This document shows positions 26,716 through 36,228 of a stretch of 64,000 bases of DNA, in pieces. The position numbers and the translations under genes are program-made. Source of the stretch: an uncultured Spirochaetaceae bacterium (lineage in GTDB: Bacteria > Spirochaetota > Spirochaetia > Treponematales > Treponemataceae); assembly GCA_902789325.1 (NCBI GenBank), contig CADANN010000017.1, positions 1 to 64,000 of the forward strand, written 5' to 3'. Below the pieces are notes generated by a model. The model was not told the origin of the DNA and ran no database searches. It was given only the letters and a program-made list of their open reading frames with translations. Position 1 is the first letter of the stretch. Each line of letters opens with the position of its first letter.

Positions 26716-27792
26716 CTACTTATTTAATTTTGGGTCAAAGGCGTCTCTTAAGCCGTCACCAAGGAGGTTCAAGCTAAGAACGATAAGACAAATCATAAGA
26801 GCTGGGAAAACCAGTTTATATGGATAGCTCTGAAGACCACCGCGGGCAGAGTTTGCAAGGGAACCAAGAGATGGCATTGGAGCCTGAACACCTAGTCCAA
26901 CAAAACTCAAATAACTTTCTGTAAAAATTGCAGAAGGAATCTGGAGTGCTGTAGAAATAATGATTACAGAAAGACAGTTTGGAATAATATGTTTTCTGAT
27001 GATATGACCTGGCTTTGCCCCAATTGAACGGGCTGCAAGAATATATTCGTTTTCCTTAATTGAAAGAATCTGAGCACGGATAAGACGAGCCATTCCAACC
27101 CAGTAAAGAAGTCCGAATACAATGAAAAGGGAAATCATGTTTGACCCCATTCCTGCGAGGAAAGAGTTCGGCTTAAACTGAAGTACATTTGAAAGCACTA
27201 CAGAAAGCAAAATTATGACAAGCATGTCGGGCAGCGAATATATAATGTCGACTATCCGCATCATTATCAAATCGACCTTCCCTCCTGCATAGCCAGAAAT
27301 ACTTCCATAAATGATTCCAATCAAAAGAACTATGAGACTTGCAAAAAAGCCTACAACAAGTGAAACGCGGGTTCCGTAGATTACGCGGATAAAGTAGTCG
27401 CGGCACTGTTCATCTGTTCCAAAGATATGTGGAAAGCGGAAATTACCCTTTTCAATATAAGCCTGTTCTGCCTTACTGTATTCAAAAGGGCGCAGGTTTT
27501 TTGCACCCTTATCACGCTTTCCTTCTACAGAAAGAATTTCTTCATAGCTGTATGGAACAATGTGTGGAGCTACTACGATGGTTACAATTACAAATGCAAG
27601 TACAATAATACTTGCAACAGCCAATGGATTCTTGAAGAGCTTTCTCATACCATCCTTAAAAAAGGTTGTACTTTCGCTCATTACATCCTGCTGCTTTTTT
27701 TCTTCATCAGTTGCCTTTTCGAATTTGCTCAAATCCATCTGAAGGCTTAAGGCATACTTTTTTGGTGTTTTATTAACGTCAAATGTTGTCAT
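26716..27792 (-). CDS. oppC: Oligopeptide ABC transporter permease OppC
   Basis: This 358-residue inner-membrane permease has a cytoplasmic N-terminal tail, a first helix (about 58-80) and the BPD_transp_1 domain. The ATPase-coupling EAA-type loop reads EYILAARSIGAKPGHIIRKH. The family's FGTDEQCRDYF segment before the second helix is visible. It lies 27 bases after oppB and 11 before oppD. It forms the channel with OppB. Confidence 0.94.
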   Translation of the reverse strand: MTTFDVNKTPKKYALSLQMDLSKFEKATDEEKKQQDVMSESTTFFKDGMRKLFKNPLAVASIIVLAFVIVTIVVAPHIVPYSYEEILSVEGKRDKGAKNLRPFEYSKAEQAYIEKGNFRFPHIFGTDEQCRDYFIRVIYGTRVSLVVGFFASLIVLLIGIIYGSISGYAGGKVDLIMMRIVDIIYSLPDMLVIILLSVVLSNVLQFKPNSFLAGMGSNMISLFIVFGLLYWVGMARLIRAQILSIKENEYILAARSIGAKPGHIIRKHIIPNCLSVIIISTALQIPSAIFTESYLSFVGLGVQAPMPSLGSLANSARGGLQSYPYKLVFPALMICLIVLSLNLLGDGLRDAFDPKLNK

Positions 27793-27819
27793 GTTTTACC
27801 TGCTCTTATTCGAATCTCG

Positions 27820-28731
27820 TTATTCGTATTTAATTCTTGGGTCAACAACTTTATAAAGCAAGTCGCAGATAACGTTTGCAAATACCATAAGTGTTGCAAG
27901 GAAGATTGTTGTTGCCATAATCATTGTATAGTCGCGGTTTGAAATTGCGCTAACAAATTTAGAACCAATTCCACCAACTGTGAATACAGTTTCTACTACC
28001 ATAGAACCAGTGATAATGTATGCAATCTCCGGTCCTGCATAAGTAATGATTGGCAGAAGTGAATTACGCAATGCATGCTTAAAGATTACCTTATACTTAG
28101 AAACACCCTTTGCTTTTGCAGTGCGTATATAGTCCTGACTAAGAGCATCGAGCATACTTGTTTTTGCAAGACGTGTTGTATAAGCCATTGGATATGCTGC
28201 AAGAGCAATTACGGGTAGCAGATAATTTGTGTTTTCTGCTGACCATACCGGAATCCATCCGAGTTTAATACTGAATACTAAAAGAAGAAGAGTTGCTAGA
28301 ACGAAGCTTGGAACTGCAGTAAATAAGGTAGAAAAGAAAATGATTAATCTGTCTGGCCATTTGTTACGCATAAGAGCTGCAAGACTTCCAAAAATTGTAC
28401 CAAGAATCAGGGCAACAATTACAGCTGAAAGACCAAGACGGCAGGAAACTGGGAATGATTCACTGATGATTCCTTTGATTTCCCTTCCATTTTTAAGGCT
28501 TACACCAAAATCTCCATGAAGAAGATTTTTCATGTACATAAAGAACTGAACATAAAGAGGTTTGTCCAGATTGTAGCGTGCGTTCAATGACGCGATGGTT
28601 GCTTCACTTAATGCTTTCTCTTTGTTGAAAGGCCCGCCCGGAATTGCATTCATCAGGGCAAATGTAATAACGCAGATAAGAAAGACAGTAAACAAAGCAA
28701 GTAGAATACGTTTAAGAATATACTTCCACAT
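27820..28731 (-). CDS. oppB: Oligopeptide ABC transporter permease OppB
   Basis: This 303-residue permease opens the opp operon. It has an N-terminal helix (ILLALFTVFLICVITFAL), the conserved IPGGPFNKE loop and the coupling segment QDYIRTAKAKGVSKYKV. ATG 28731 is preferred over the adjacent in-frame GTG because a GGAT site is better spaced. The length is normal. It heads oppBCDFA. Confidence 0.94.
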   Translation of the reverse strand: MWKYILKRILLALFTVFLICVITFALMNAIPGGPFNKEKALSEATIASLNARYNLDKPLYVQFFMYMKNLLHGDFGVSLKNGREIKGIISESFPVSCRLGLSAVIVALILGTIFGSLAALMRNKWPDRLIIFFSTLFTAVPSFVLATLLLLVFSIKLGWIPVWSAENTNYLLPVIALAAYPMAYTTRLAKTSMLDALSQDYIRTAKAKGVSKYKVIFKHALRNSLLPIITYAGPEIAYIITGSMVVETVFTVGGIGSKFVSAISNRDYTMIMATTIFLATLMVFANVICDLLYKVVDPRIKYE

Positions 28732-28846
28732 CACTTTTATCCTATCAATTTTTGAGCATCCTTGTGATAGTACTACTATTACCCAAAAAATAAAAGTGCT
28801 TATGGAGAAAAATTAATACTTTTTTGTAAATATTAGGGAAACTTCT

Positions 28847-30493
28847 CTAGTCTTCTACCTTCAAAACTTCGCGGCGGTATTTTGTACCGATTTCTGTAAG
28901 CTTAAATTTCTGGATTTTACCAGAACCTGTCATAGGGAACTCATCCATAAACATAATGAGCTGTGGCCACTTAAACTTAGAAAGCTTGTCGCGGCAGAAC
29001 TCAATTACGTCCTGATCTGTAAGAGTTTTTCCTTCATGAAGAATAATAAAGGCACCTGTGATTTCGCCATAGCGTTCAGACTTAACTGCTGCTACCTGAA
29101 TGTCTTTAATTTCAGGCATCTGTGCAAGAAACTCTTCGATTTCGCGTGGATAGATGTTTTCACCACCACGAATAATCATATCTTTAATACGGCCAGTAAT
29201 GCGGTAGTTGCCGTTTTCATCTTTTACACCAAGGTCTCCGGAATGAAGATATCCGTTAGCATCAATTGTTTCAGCTGTAGCTTCTGGCATCTTATAGTAG
29301 CCCTTCATTACGTTCCAGCCTTTACAGCACATTTCACCTTGCACTCCAACAGGACATTCTTTACCAGTTTCAGGATCAAGAACTTTTACATCAATTCCTT
29401 CAAATGCGTCACCTACAGTTGTGGCACGAACTTCAAGACTGTCGTTCCAATGGCTCTGTGTCATTCCAGGGCTTGTTTCAGTAAGACCGTAAACCGAAGT
29501 AATTTCCGGCATGTGCATTTCATCATTAACGCGCTTCATCAATTCAACAGGCACACCAGAACCTGCCATAATACCAGTACGCAGAGAAGACAAGTCAAAC
29601 ATACTGAACATAGGATGATTAAGCTCTGCAATGAACATTGTTGGAACACCGTAAAGTGAAGTACACTTCTCTTTCTGAATTGATGCAAGAGCTACAAGAG
29701 GGTCAAAGCTTTCGAGCAATACGTGAGTACCGCCATGAGTCAGACAAGCCATAACTCCAAGTACAATTCCAAAACAATGGAAAAGAGGAACTACAAGACA
29801 GAGTCGTTCATTTGCTGTATAGCGCATACGTTCACCAATAATAAAACCATCATTGATGATATTGCGGCTTGTAAGCATAACACCCTTAGGGAATCCTGTA
29901 GTACCGGAAGTGTACTGCATGTTTACAACATCTTCTGGAGTAACTTCAGCTTCAATCTGATGAATGATTTCAATATCAATATGCTGGCCGAGCAAAAGTA
30001 ATTCCGGAGTTGAATAAAGGCCACGATATTTTTCCGGTCCCATAAATACAACATTTTTCAAACAAGGGAATCTGGCTGATTTAAGGCAGCCGCGTTCGTA
30101 TTCATCGAGTTCTGGAACAAGTTCCTTAATCATGCTTACATAGTTTGAATCTTTTACACCGTCTGTAAGACAAAGTGTAGTTAAATCAGACTGTTTTACA
30201 AGGTATTCAAGTTCGTGCAATTTATAAGAAGTATTTACTGTAACTCCAACTGCACCAAGCCGTGCACAGGCAAACATATATGTAAGCCAATCCGGAACAT
30301 TTGTTGCCCAGATACCTACATTGTCACCCTTTCTAACTCCGATTGCATATAGACCACAAGCCAGATCATCAACGCGCTTATCAAACTGCGCATAAGTAAA
30401 ACGTAAGTCACGGTCTGCATATACCATAAATTCATGCTGTGGATCTTCAGCTGTCTTTTGACGTAATAACTGGCTTAATGTTAATTCAATCAT
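28847..30493 (-). CDS. AMP-forming fatty acyl-CoA ligase (FadD-like)
   Basis: This 548-residue enzyme has the adenylation motifs [20 protein letters not shown] and the C-terminal GSGKIQKF with the catalytic lysine. The overall sequence ([21 protein letters not shown] helix, [17 protein letters not shown]) fits the fatty acyl-CoA ligase branch. ATG 30493 follows GGAG; an upstream GTG at 30502 overlaps that site. Its promoter carries the same 32-bp motif as the XRE-cupin gene, so the two are probably co-regulated. Substrate may be a medium or branched-chain acid; this is not settled by sequence. Confidence 0.9.
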   Translation of the reverse strand: MIELTLSQLLRQKTAEDPQHEFMVYADRDLRFTYAQFDKRVDDLACGLYAIGVRKGDNVGIWATNVPDWLTYMFACARLGAVGVTVNTSYKLHELEYLVKQSDLTTLCLTDGVKDSNYVSMIKELVPELDEYERGCLKSARFPCLKNVVFMGPEKYRGLYSTPELLLLGQHIDIEIIHQIEAEVTPEDVVNMQYTSGTTGFPKGVMLTSRNIINDGFIIGERMRYTANERLCLVVPLFHCFGIVLGVMACLTHGGTHVLLESFDPLVALASIQKEKCTSLYGVPTMFIAELNHPMFSMFDLSSLRTGIMAGSGVPVELMKRVNDEMHMPEITSVYGLTETSPGMTQSHWNDSLEVRATTVGDAFEGIDVKVLDPETGKECPVGVQGEMCCKGWNVMKGYYKMPEATAETIDANGYLHSGDLGVKDENGNYRITGRIKDMIIRGGENIYPREIEEFLAQMPEIKDIQVAAVKSERYGEITGAFIILHEGKTLTDQDVIEFCRDKLSKFKWPQLIMFMDEFPMTGSGKIQKFKLTEIGTKYRREVLKVED

Positions 30494-30515
30494 ATGTAGC
30501 ACTCCTTATACATAT

Positions 30516-30542
30516 AGTATAAAAAAATGCTTATTTATTCAA
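30516..30542 (-). promoter_or_regulatory. Promoter of the FadD-like ligase gene
   Basis: On the minus strand TTGAAT (30542-30537) and TATACT (30521-30516) are 15 bases apart, slightly short of the optimum. The 32-bp motif copy B ends 15 bases upstream of the -35 box. Confidence 0.5.
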
Positions 30543-30557
30543 TATAAAAATTAATAA

Positions 30558-30589
30558 ATAATAAATATATTTAGTATAATTAAACTTTG
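30558..30589 (-). promoter_or_regulatory. 32-bp putative operator, copy B
   Basis: This segment differs from copy A (15886-15917) at only positions 21 and 28. Its spacing to the -35 box is identical to copy A. Chance conservation of both sequence and spacing in AT-rich intergenic DNA is unlikely, though low complexity lowers the certainty. Confidence 0.6.
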
Positions 30590-30616
30590 CCGGCTTTCCT
30601 GAAATAAAACATTTGA

Positions 30617-32950
30617 CTATTTAAATGTTACGTAAGAGCCAGATACTTTTTTACTTTCATATACACCACTATCTATAAGCTTATAGTTGTCTCCAAAATC
30701 GGCTGGTTCTCCTGACTTTATAATTGTAGCACCAATACTTGCAGTAATTGCAGTTTCACCAATTTCTGGTATGACAATAGTTTTAAGATTATCTATAAAG
30801 CGATTAATAATTGCTTCTGCTATCTTCTTGTCATGAACTTCAGCTGCATAGGCAGAAAATTCATCTCCTCCTAAGCGGAAAACAATGTCATGTTCCCGGA
30901 AGGCAGTTTTCAGACAATTTGCAACATTTATGATTACTTTGTCTCCTACTCCATGGCCGTAAGTGTCGTTAAAGCTCTTAAAATGGTCAATATCCAGAAG
31001 AATGAACAAACCACCATTTCCTTTTTTCAGATTATCTTCAACTTTTAATTCTCCACTTACACGATTCAAAAGACCTGTCATTCGGTCAGTTTCAGAAAGA
31101 ACAATAAGTTTTTGTTTTTCTTTTGCATCATTTACAATTTTATCAATATTCATAATACCGACAATAATTGTATCAGAATTGAGTTTCATATATTTGAATT
31201 CGTAAAAATGAAGTTCACCTTTATCATCAATACGATAGCTGGAAGAATATTCATCAGACTCATTAAGTTTTTTAATTATAGTATCAAGTGTAATTGCTTC
31301 ATTCATAAAATCTCTGTCTTCTGAATATACCCTGTGTTCAATATATTCACTAAAGAAGGTATCGTATGAAGAGTCTGTATTATAATTTTCCATAAAGGAT
31401 TCAGGAACATAGCCGCCAAGCTTTATAGGTTTTACTGTTCTTGTTGTAAGATTTATTGTTAAAATATTTGCATAATCACGGCTAAGTGCATTTACAATAT
31501 TGAATTGTTCCATAAGATTGATTTCATTTCTTTTGTTTTCATCAATATCAGTAAAGAGTCCTACATAGGTTTGTGGTTTACCATCAGGACTGCGGATAAT
31601 ATTTCCTGCTGCATGATACCATTTCCAGCCGTTATTCTTTGTTAAGAGCCTGTATTCAACATCATAAACTGTATTACCGCTTGTATCATTAACAGTATCC
31701 CAAAAGGCTTTTAATACAAAATTTTTATCACTTGTATGTAGTCTGTCTGACCAGGCTTCAAGTGTATTTGGAAATTCTTTTTCAGAATCAAAACCTAGCA
31801 GTTTACGGAAGGTATCAGACCAGTTACATTTTGTTATCTGTCCGTTTTCATCAAACTCAATTGTCCATGGACCAGAAGACAAAACTGAGTGAATAATCTG
31901 CATGGCATTAGTTTCTTTATTTAATTTTTCGTATGCAAGCTGAGTTCTTTGACTGACTATTTTTTCCTGCTGAATTTTAAAATGTGAAGCATTTCGAATA
32001 ATCAGGATTAATCCTATAAAAAGGAAGAATAATAAGGCAAAAATAAAGAAAACATGTGTTCTTGTTTGCTGCATGAGTGATTCAATGTTGGTACTGATCT
32101 GTTCATCAATTGCATGTTCATAAACAAGTATTGTAAGAACCCAGCCGGTATTTTTTATAGGAATATAAAAGAGATGTGCTTCCTGATCTCCATCTCCAAT
32201 TTTTGCAAGACCCGTTTCACCTGTTTCAAAATCATTAATAATTTTATTAATTTTCTTTGAATCACTCTCACCTGCAGTAATTACGGAAAGAAGATTCAAA
32301 CCCGTTGGAATATTTCCAAAATTAGAATTTGTAAGACTCTCTCCATTTTTGAAATAAAGATTAAAATATGTTTCCATATTATCATAGCGATAAGCCATAG
32401 ACTTCATCATCTGATTGATATTAATCTCTACAAAGCAGGCAGTTATTTTTGAATTCTTGAAATAAACGCCGGTAACCGGTACTGCAAGAAAGAGCTGTTT
32501 TTCGCCTCCATAATTTAATACAGTTGAATAAATTGGCTTTGTAATTTCTTCTGCAAGGAAAGGATATCTTGTCTTTCCAGAAAAGGTAGAGTGCGATGTA
32601 TAAACAAGACCATTTTCATCTACAAGAGCAAAGGTGTCCATATTAAAGAGTTTGCGCATATTACCCAGATAATTTCTGAGTGCTTTTGTCGATTCAAGAT
32701 CTTTTTGAGTAATAATATCAAGAGCGTTATTTACGTAATTATATTTTTTATCGAGCTCATTAGAAATAAGAGAAGCGCGATTCTTTGCAATTTCTTCTAT
32801 ATAAAAATGACTAATTTTATCAATAGCTTTATCGGTAACTTCCTTAGTAGTATCTGCAGTTAATAATGACATAATAAGTAAAAGGACGGTCATTATTATC
32901 ATGCTTGAGGCTACAAGTATATGAATGATATGTTTTGTAAGTTTACTCAC
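30617..32950 (-). CDS. Membrane diguanylate cyclase with extracytoplasmic sensor and PAS domain
   Basis: This 777-residue protein should make c-di-GMP. It has two membrane helices (about 10-33 and 298-320) around a Cache-like sensor, a PAS domain (about 350-470, WTIEFDENGQITKCNWS), a linker and a C-terminal GGDEF domain. The active site GGDEF is at 694-698 and an inhibitory RxxD site at 685-688 (REHD), so product inhibition is expected. It starts at GTG 32950 after AGGAG, 11 bases downstream of a sugar-binding lipoprotein gene. That protein may present ligand to the sensor domain. Confidence 0.93.
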   Translation of the reverse strand: MSKLTKHIIHILVASSMIIMTVLLLIMSLLTADTTKEVTDKAIDKISHFYIEEIAKNRASLISNELDKKYNYVNNALDIITQKDLESTKALRNYLGNMRKLFNMDTFALVDENGLVYTSHSTFSGKTRYPFLAEEITKPIYSTVLNYGGEKQLFLAVPVTGVYFKNSKITACFVEININQMMKSMAYRYDNMETYFNLYFKNGESLTNSNFGNIPTGLNLLSVITAGESDSKKINKIINDFETGETGLAKIGDGDQEAHLFYIPIKNTGWVLTILVYEHAIDEQISTNIESLMQQTRTHVFFIFALLFFLFIGLILIIRNASHFKIQQEKIVSQRTQLAYEKLNKETNAMQIIHSVLSSGPWTIEFDENGQITKCNWSDTFRKLLGFDSEKEFPNTLEAWSDRLHTSDKNFVLKAFWDTVNDTSGNTVYDVEYRLLTKNNGWKWYHAAGNIIRSPDGKPQTYVGLFTDIDENKRNEINLMEQFNIVNALSRDYANILTINLTTRTVKPIKLGGYVPESFMENYNTDSSYDTFFSEYIEHRVYSEDRDFMNEAITLDTIIKKLNESDEYSSSYRIDDKGELHFYEFKYMKLNSDTIIVGIMNIDKIVNDAKEKQKLIVLSETDRMTGLLNRVSGELKVEDNLKKGNGGLFILLDIDHFKSFNDTYGHGVGDKVIINVANCLKTAFREHDIVFRLGGDEFSAYAAEVHDKKIAEAIINRFIDNLKTIVIPEIGETAITASIGATIIKSGEPADFGDNYKLIDSGVYESKKVSGSYVTFK

Positions 32951-32961
32951 TGCAGCCTCTC

Positions 32962-34089
32962 CTATTCCATTATACCGTAAAGCGAACGAAGCAGACCCGC
33001 TGCATCTTTTTGATAAAAGACTGTTGTAGTTTCTTCTGTTTTTTCCGGGTATAGACTTCCAGGTTCAATACCATCAGCAATTTTGATTGCAGTTGTAATT
33101 GTATCAAAACCAATAGAATAACAGTCCTGAATAGCAAGCGCATAAATAACACCGTCACGAAGATATTTTATCGCCCGCTCATCGTGATCCATTCCGACAA
33201 TAATTACCTTTCCTGCCTTTCCCGCTTCTTCAACGGCCCGGCCTGCACCAACAGGGTTACTCATATTACAGCAGATAATTCCATCGAGTTCAGGATAATA
33301 TTCAAGAAATTCCTTTGTGAAATTATAAGCATTAAAATCACTGTCTTCGTCATATTTTACATCAACAAGATTTATTCCATCATATTTTTCAAAAACAGCT
33401 TTTGCACCACTTGCTCTCTCTTCATGGCAAGGGGCGCCAACATTTCCAACCAGCATAGCAATGTTACCTTTGTAGTTTAGGTATTTGCAAAGTGCTTCTG
33501 CGAGATCTTGTCCATCTTTATAGTTATGAGTATTTCCTACATAGGCAATTCTATTACAGCCATTTTCCTTTCCTGAATCTGAGCTGGAAAAGGTCATAAC
33601 TTTGTGACCATCTGCAATAATCTGATTAATAACTGGAGTAACAATATCTATATCTGCTACATCAACACCAATTACGTCATATTCATTTAAGGCTGCGGCT
33701 TTTTTTATTCTCTGAACCTGATCAAGGGCAGACATTGCCTCTGGAGCGCGGTAATCATAAGTTATATGAATCCCTTTTGCTTCATACTGGCGTACTGCAT
33801 CTTCCATTCCAAGAGCTACGGCATCCCACCAGGCATGAACTATTTTATAGGTAAAGTAAAAATTATATTCTCGCATCTGTGGATTATAAACATCAAGTTC
33901 TTTTTTCTTAATTACAGAAGAATCTGCAATGGAAGTTTTTAAATGACTTTCGTTTTGAGAAGATAGATTTGTATTTTCTTTTTTTTGATTTTTATTTTTT
34001 GATGTTTCAGATGTACAGCCTGACATTACAAGCGCAAAGGCAAGGATGGTCAAGCTGAGAAAAAATTGAATTACTCTCTTGGTTCTCAT
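32962..34089 (-). CDS. Periplasmic sugar-binding lipoprotein (RbsB/LuxP-type)
   Basis: This 375-residue lipoprotein (MSGC lipobox) has the type I periplasmic-binding fold: AWWDAVALGMEDAVRQYEAKG, YDVIGVDVADIDIVTPVINQ and DGIICCNMSNPVGAGRAVEE match the sugar-binding Peripla_BP_4 group. ATG 34089 is chosen over an in-frame TTG at 34110. No permease or ATPase gene is nearby. It is co-transcribed with the GGDEF protein, so it probably works as a sensory partner rather than a transport component. Ribose, galactose or autoinducer-type ligands are all possible. Confidence 0.85.
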   Translation of the reverse strand: MRTKRVIQFFLSLTILAFALVMSGCTSETSKNKNQKKENTNLSSQNESHLKTSIADSSVIKKKELDVYNPQMREYNFYFTYKIVHAWWDAVALGMEDAVRQYEAKGIHITYDYRAPEAMSALDQVQRIKKAAALNEYDVIGVDVADIDIVTPVINQIIADGHKVMTFSSSDSGKENGCNRIAYVGNTHNYKDGQDLAEALCKYLNYKGNIAMLVGNVGAPCHEERASGAKAVFEKYDGINLVDVKYDEDSDFNAYNFTKEFLEYYPELDGIICCNMSNPVGAGRAVEEAGKAGKVIIVGMDHDERAIKYLRDGVIYALAIQDCYSIGFDTITTAIKIADGIEPGSLYPEKTEETTTVFYQKDAAGLLRSLYGIME

Positions 34090-34211
34090 ATCTTGAATTC
34101 CATATATCAATTTATAACAATTATTTTAAATCCAAATATATGAAAAAACAAGTAAAAATAACAAGAATTTTTAATTGAAAAAAAAATATCGCAAACTGCT
34201 CTGAATCGATA

Positions 34212-34217
34212 TATAAT
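34212..34217 (+). promoter_or_regulatory. -10 box eight bases before the receiver-EAL start codon
   Basis: TATAAT at 34212-34217 precedes ATG 34226 by eight bases, with no ribosome site between them. Transcription would start within two bases of the start codon. The -35 region is weak. Confidence 0.4.
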
Positions 34218-34225
34218 ATTTATTT

Positions 34226-35890
34226 ATGGAAGATTTATTTGAGAGAACAATTCTGATTGTAGATGATGAGTCAATTAACCGTGAACTTCTTGGTAACATA
34301 ATTCAATCTGAATATAAAGTTATATATGCATCTGATGGAAAAGAGGCTTTAGAAAAAATTCATTCGGAAGGCAACACAATTTCTCTTGTCTTACTTGATT
34401 TACTTATGCCAGTTATGAATGGAAATGAAGTTCTAAAGACTATGAATGATGAAGGAATTATTAATGAGATTCCAGTAATTGTTCTGACTTCTGAAAAATT
34501 AAGTGAAATTGAAAGTCTTAAACTGGGAGCTGCAGACTTCCTTACAAAACCATATGATTTGCCTGAAGTAATTCTTGCACGTGTCCGCCACTCAATTCAG
34601 CTTTTTGAACATTCAAAAATCATCCATGCAACGGAATTTGATAAGCTTACCCTTCTCTACAGTCCGGAGTTTTTCTTTGAATATGCTTCACAGTTCGATC
34701 AGCGTTTTCCAGATAAAGTAATGGATGCTGTTGTTGTAAACTTCACACGCTTTCATCTTTTGAATGAACTAAAGGGGCGTAGTTTTGGAGATGAAATTTT
34801 GAATGCTATGGCCGATGGTATTCGAAAAGCTCTTTTAAAAACTGGTGGAATTGCAGGCCGCAATGAGGCTGACTTTTTTTATCTTTATGTTCCACATGAT
34901 GAAAATCACAATATTTTACTAGATAAAATTAAAGAGTCTCTTTCACCTCTTTTAAAGCCTTCTGAAATCCGTTTACGTCTTGGAGTTTATTCTGATTCGG
35001 AACATAAGTTTGCCATGACACAGCGTTTTGATCATGCAGTTCAGGCTTGTAATTCACTTCGCAATAAAACTTCGGGTGACAGTGATATTTGTATTTATGA
35101 TGATAAGATGGCTGAAAAAGAAGTATTTGATGCACACCTCTTGCAGGACTTTGAAGCCGCAATTGAGCAGAAGCAGTTTCAGGTAAATTATCAGCCAAAG
35201 TTTAATATAAAAGGTAATAAACCTGTTTTGTGCAGCGCCGAGGCACTGGTAAGATGGATTCACCCTGAACTTGGTTTTGTTCGCCCAGACCTTTTTATTC
35301 CGCTTTTTGAAGAGAATGGTCTTGTTACTAAACTAGACCGTTATGTTTGGGAAGAAGCTGCCCGCCAGATAGCCGCATGGAAAAAAGAACTGGGAGTGAC
35401 AATTCCTGTTTCTGTAAATGTTTCCCGTGTAGATATTGCCGCTCCAGATATGACAGATTTCATTACAAAGATTGTAAAAGAAAATGGACTTTCTGCATCT
35501 GAATATATGCTGGAAATTACCGAATCTGCCTATACTTCAGATTCAAAACATATTGTAGAAGTCATAGAAAATCTTCGTAAGCTTGGCCACAAGGTTGAGA
35601 TGGATGACTTTGGTTCTGGCTACTCTTCCCTCAATATGCTCACAGCCATGCCAATTGATGTTTTGAAAATGGATAAGGCCTTTATAAGAAACATTCAGCC
35701 GGGCAATAAAGAAATGAAGCTTGTAGAACTTGTGCTTGATATCGCAAAAAATCTTGGAGTACCTGTGGTTGCTGAAGGTGTAGAAACTGAAGAAGAATTG
35801 AATATGTTAAAAGCTGCTGGCTGTGATATTATACAAGGCTATTATTTTTCTAAACCAATTCCACCTTCTGAAATGGAGAAGTTTGTATGA
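34226..35890 (+). CDS. Response regulator with degenerate GGDEF and active-looking EAL domain
   Basis: This 554-residue protein has a receiver (phosphoacceptor Asp58 in LLDLLMP, pair VDDE), a GGDEF-like middle domain whose signature is lost (GRNEADFF) and an EAL domain (about 300-554). EAL residues look intact: Glu339 in AEALVRW, EITES, the MDDFGSGYSSL metal site and EGVET. It should hydrolyse c-di-GMP under phosphorelay control. It heads a four-gene operon with HPt, hybrid kinase and binding protein, and is divergent from the diguanylate cyclase. Confidence 0.92.
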   Translation: MEDLFERTILIVDDESINRELLGNIIQSEYKVIYASDGKEALEKIHSEGNTISLVLLDLLMPVMNGNEVLKTMNDEGIINEIPVIVLTSEKLSEIESLKLGAADFLTKPYDLPEVILARVRHSIQLFEHSKIIHATEFDKLTLLYSPEFFFEYASQFDQRFPDKVMDAVVVNFTRFHLLNELKGRSFGDEILNAMADGIRKALLKTGGIAGRNEADFFYLYVPHDENHNILLDKIKESLSPLLKPSEIRLRLGVYSDSEHKFAMTQRFDHAVQACNSLRNKTSGDSDICIYDDKMAEKEVFDAHLLQDFEAAIEQKQFQVNYQPKFNIKGNKPVLCSAEALVRWIHPELGFVRPDLFIPLFEENGLVTKLDRYVWEEAARQIAAWKKELGVTIPVSVNVSRVDIAAPDMTDFITKIVKENGLSASEYMLEITESAYTSDSKHIVEVIENLRKLGHKVEMDDFGSGYSSLNMLTAMPIDVLKMDKAFIRNIQPGNKEMKLVELVLDIAKNLGVPVVAEGVETEEELNMLKAAGCDIIQGYYFSKPIPPSEMEKFV

Positions 35891-36228
35891 TTACGTTAGA
35901 AGAATTGCGGGCTCTTGGGGCTGATGTAGAAACAGGCCTTTCTCGTTGCATGGGAAAAGAAGATTTATATCTTAAGCTTATTTCCATGGGGCTTGGAGAT
36001 GCAAAGTTTGAAGAGCTTGGAGCAGTACTTGAAGCAGGTAACCTTTCAAAGGCTTTCGAAATCTGTCATGCCCTAAAAGGTGTAATCGGAAATCTTGCAA
36101 TTACTCCTTTATACGAAATCCTTTCTACTATGACAGAAAAACTCCGTGCCAAGGAACAAACTGACTATAAGGCAATGTATTCAGATATCCTAAAAATCCG
36201 TTCTAAATTTTGGAAACCTCAAACATGA
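35887..36228 (+). CDS. HPt phosphotransfer protein
   Basis: This 113-residue protein is a stand-alone histidine phosphotransfer domain. The phosphorylated histidine is His61 in CHALKGVIGNLA. It overlaps the receiver-EAL gene by four bases and the hybrid kinase by four bases. It is the natural shuttle from the kinase receivers to the receiver of the EAL protein. Confidence 0.9.
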   Translation: MITLEELRALGADVETGLSRCMGKEDLYLKLISMGLGDAKFEELGAVLEAGNLSKAFEICHALKGVIGNLAITPLYEILSTMTEKLRAKEQTDYKAMYSDILKIRSKFWKPQT

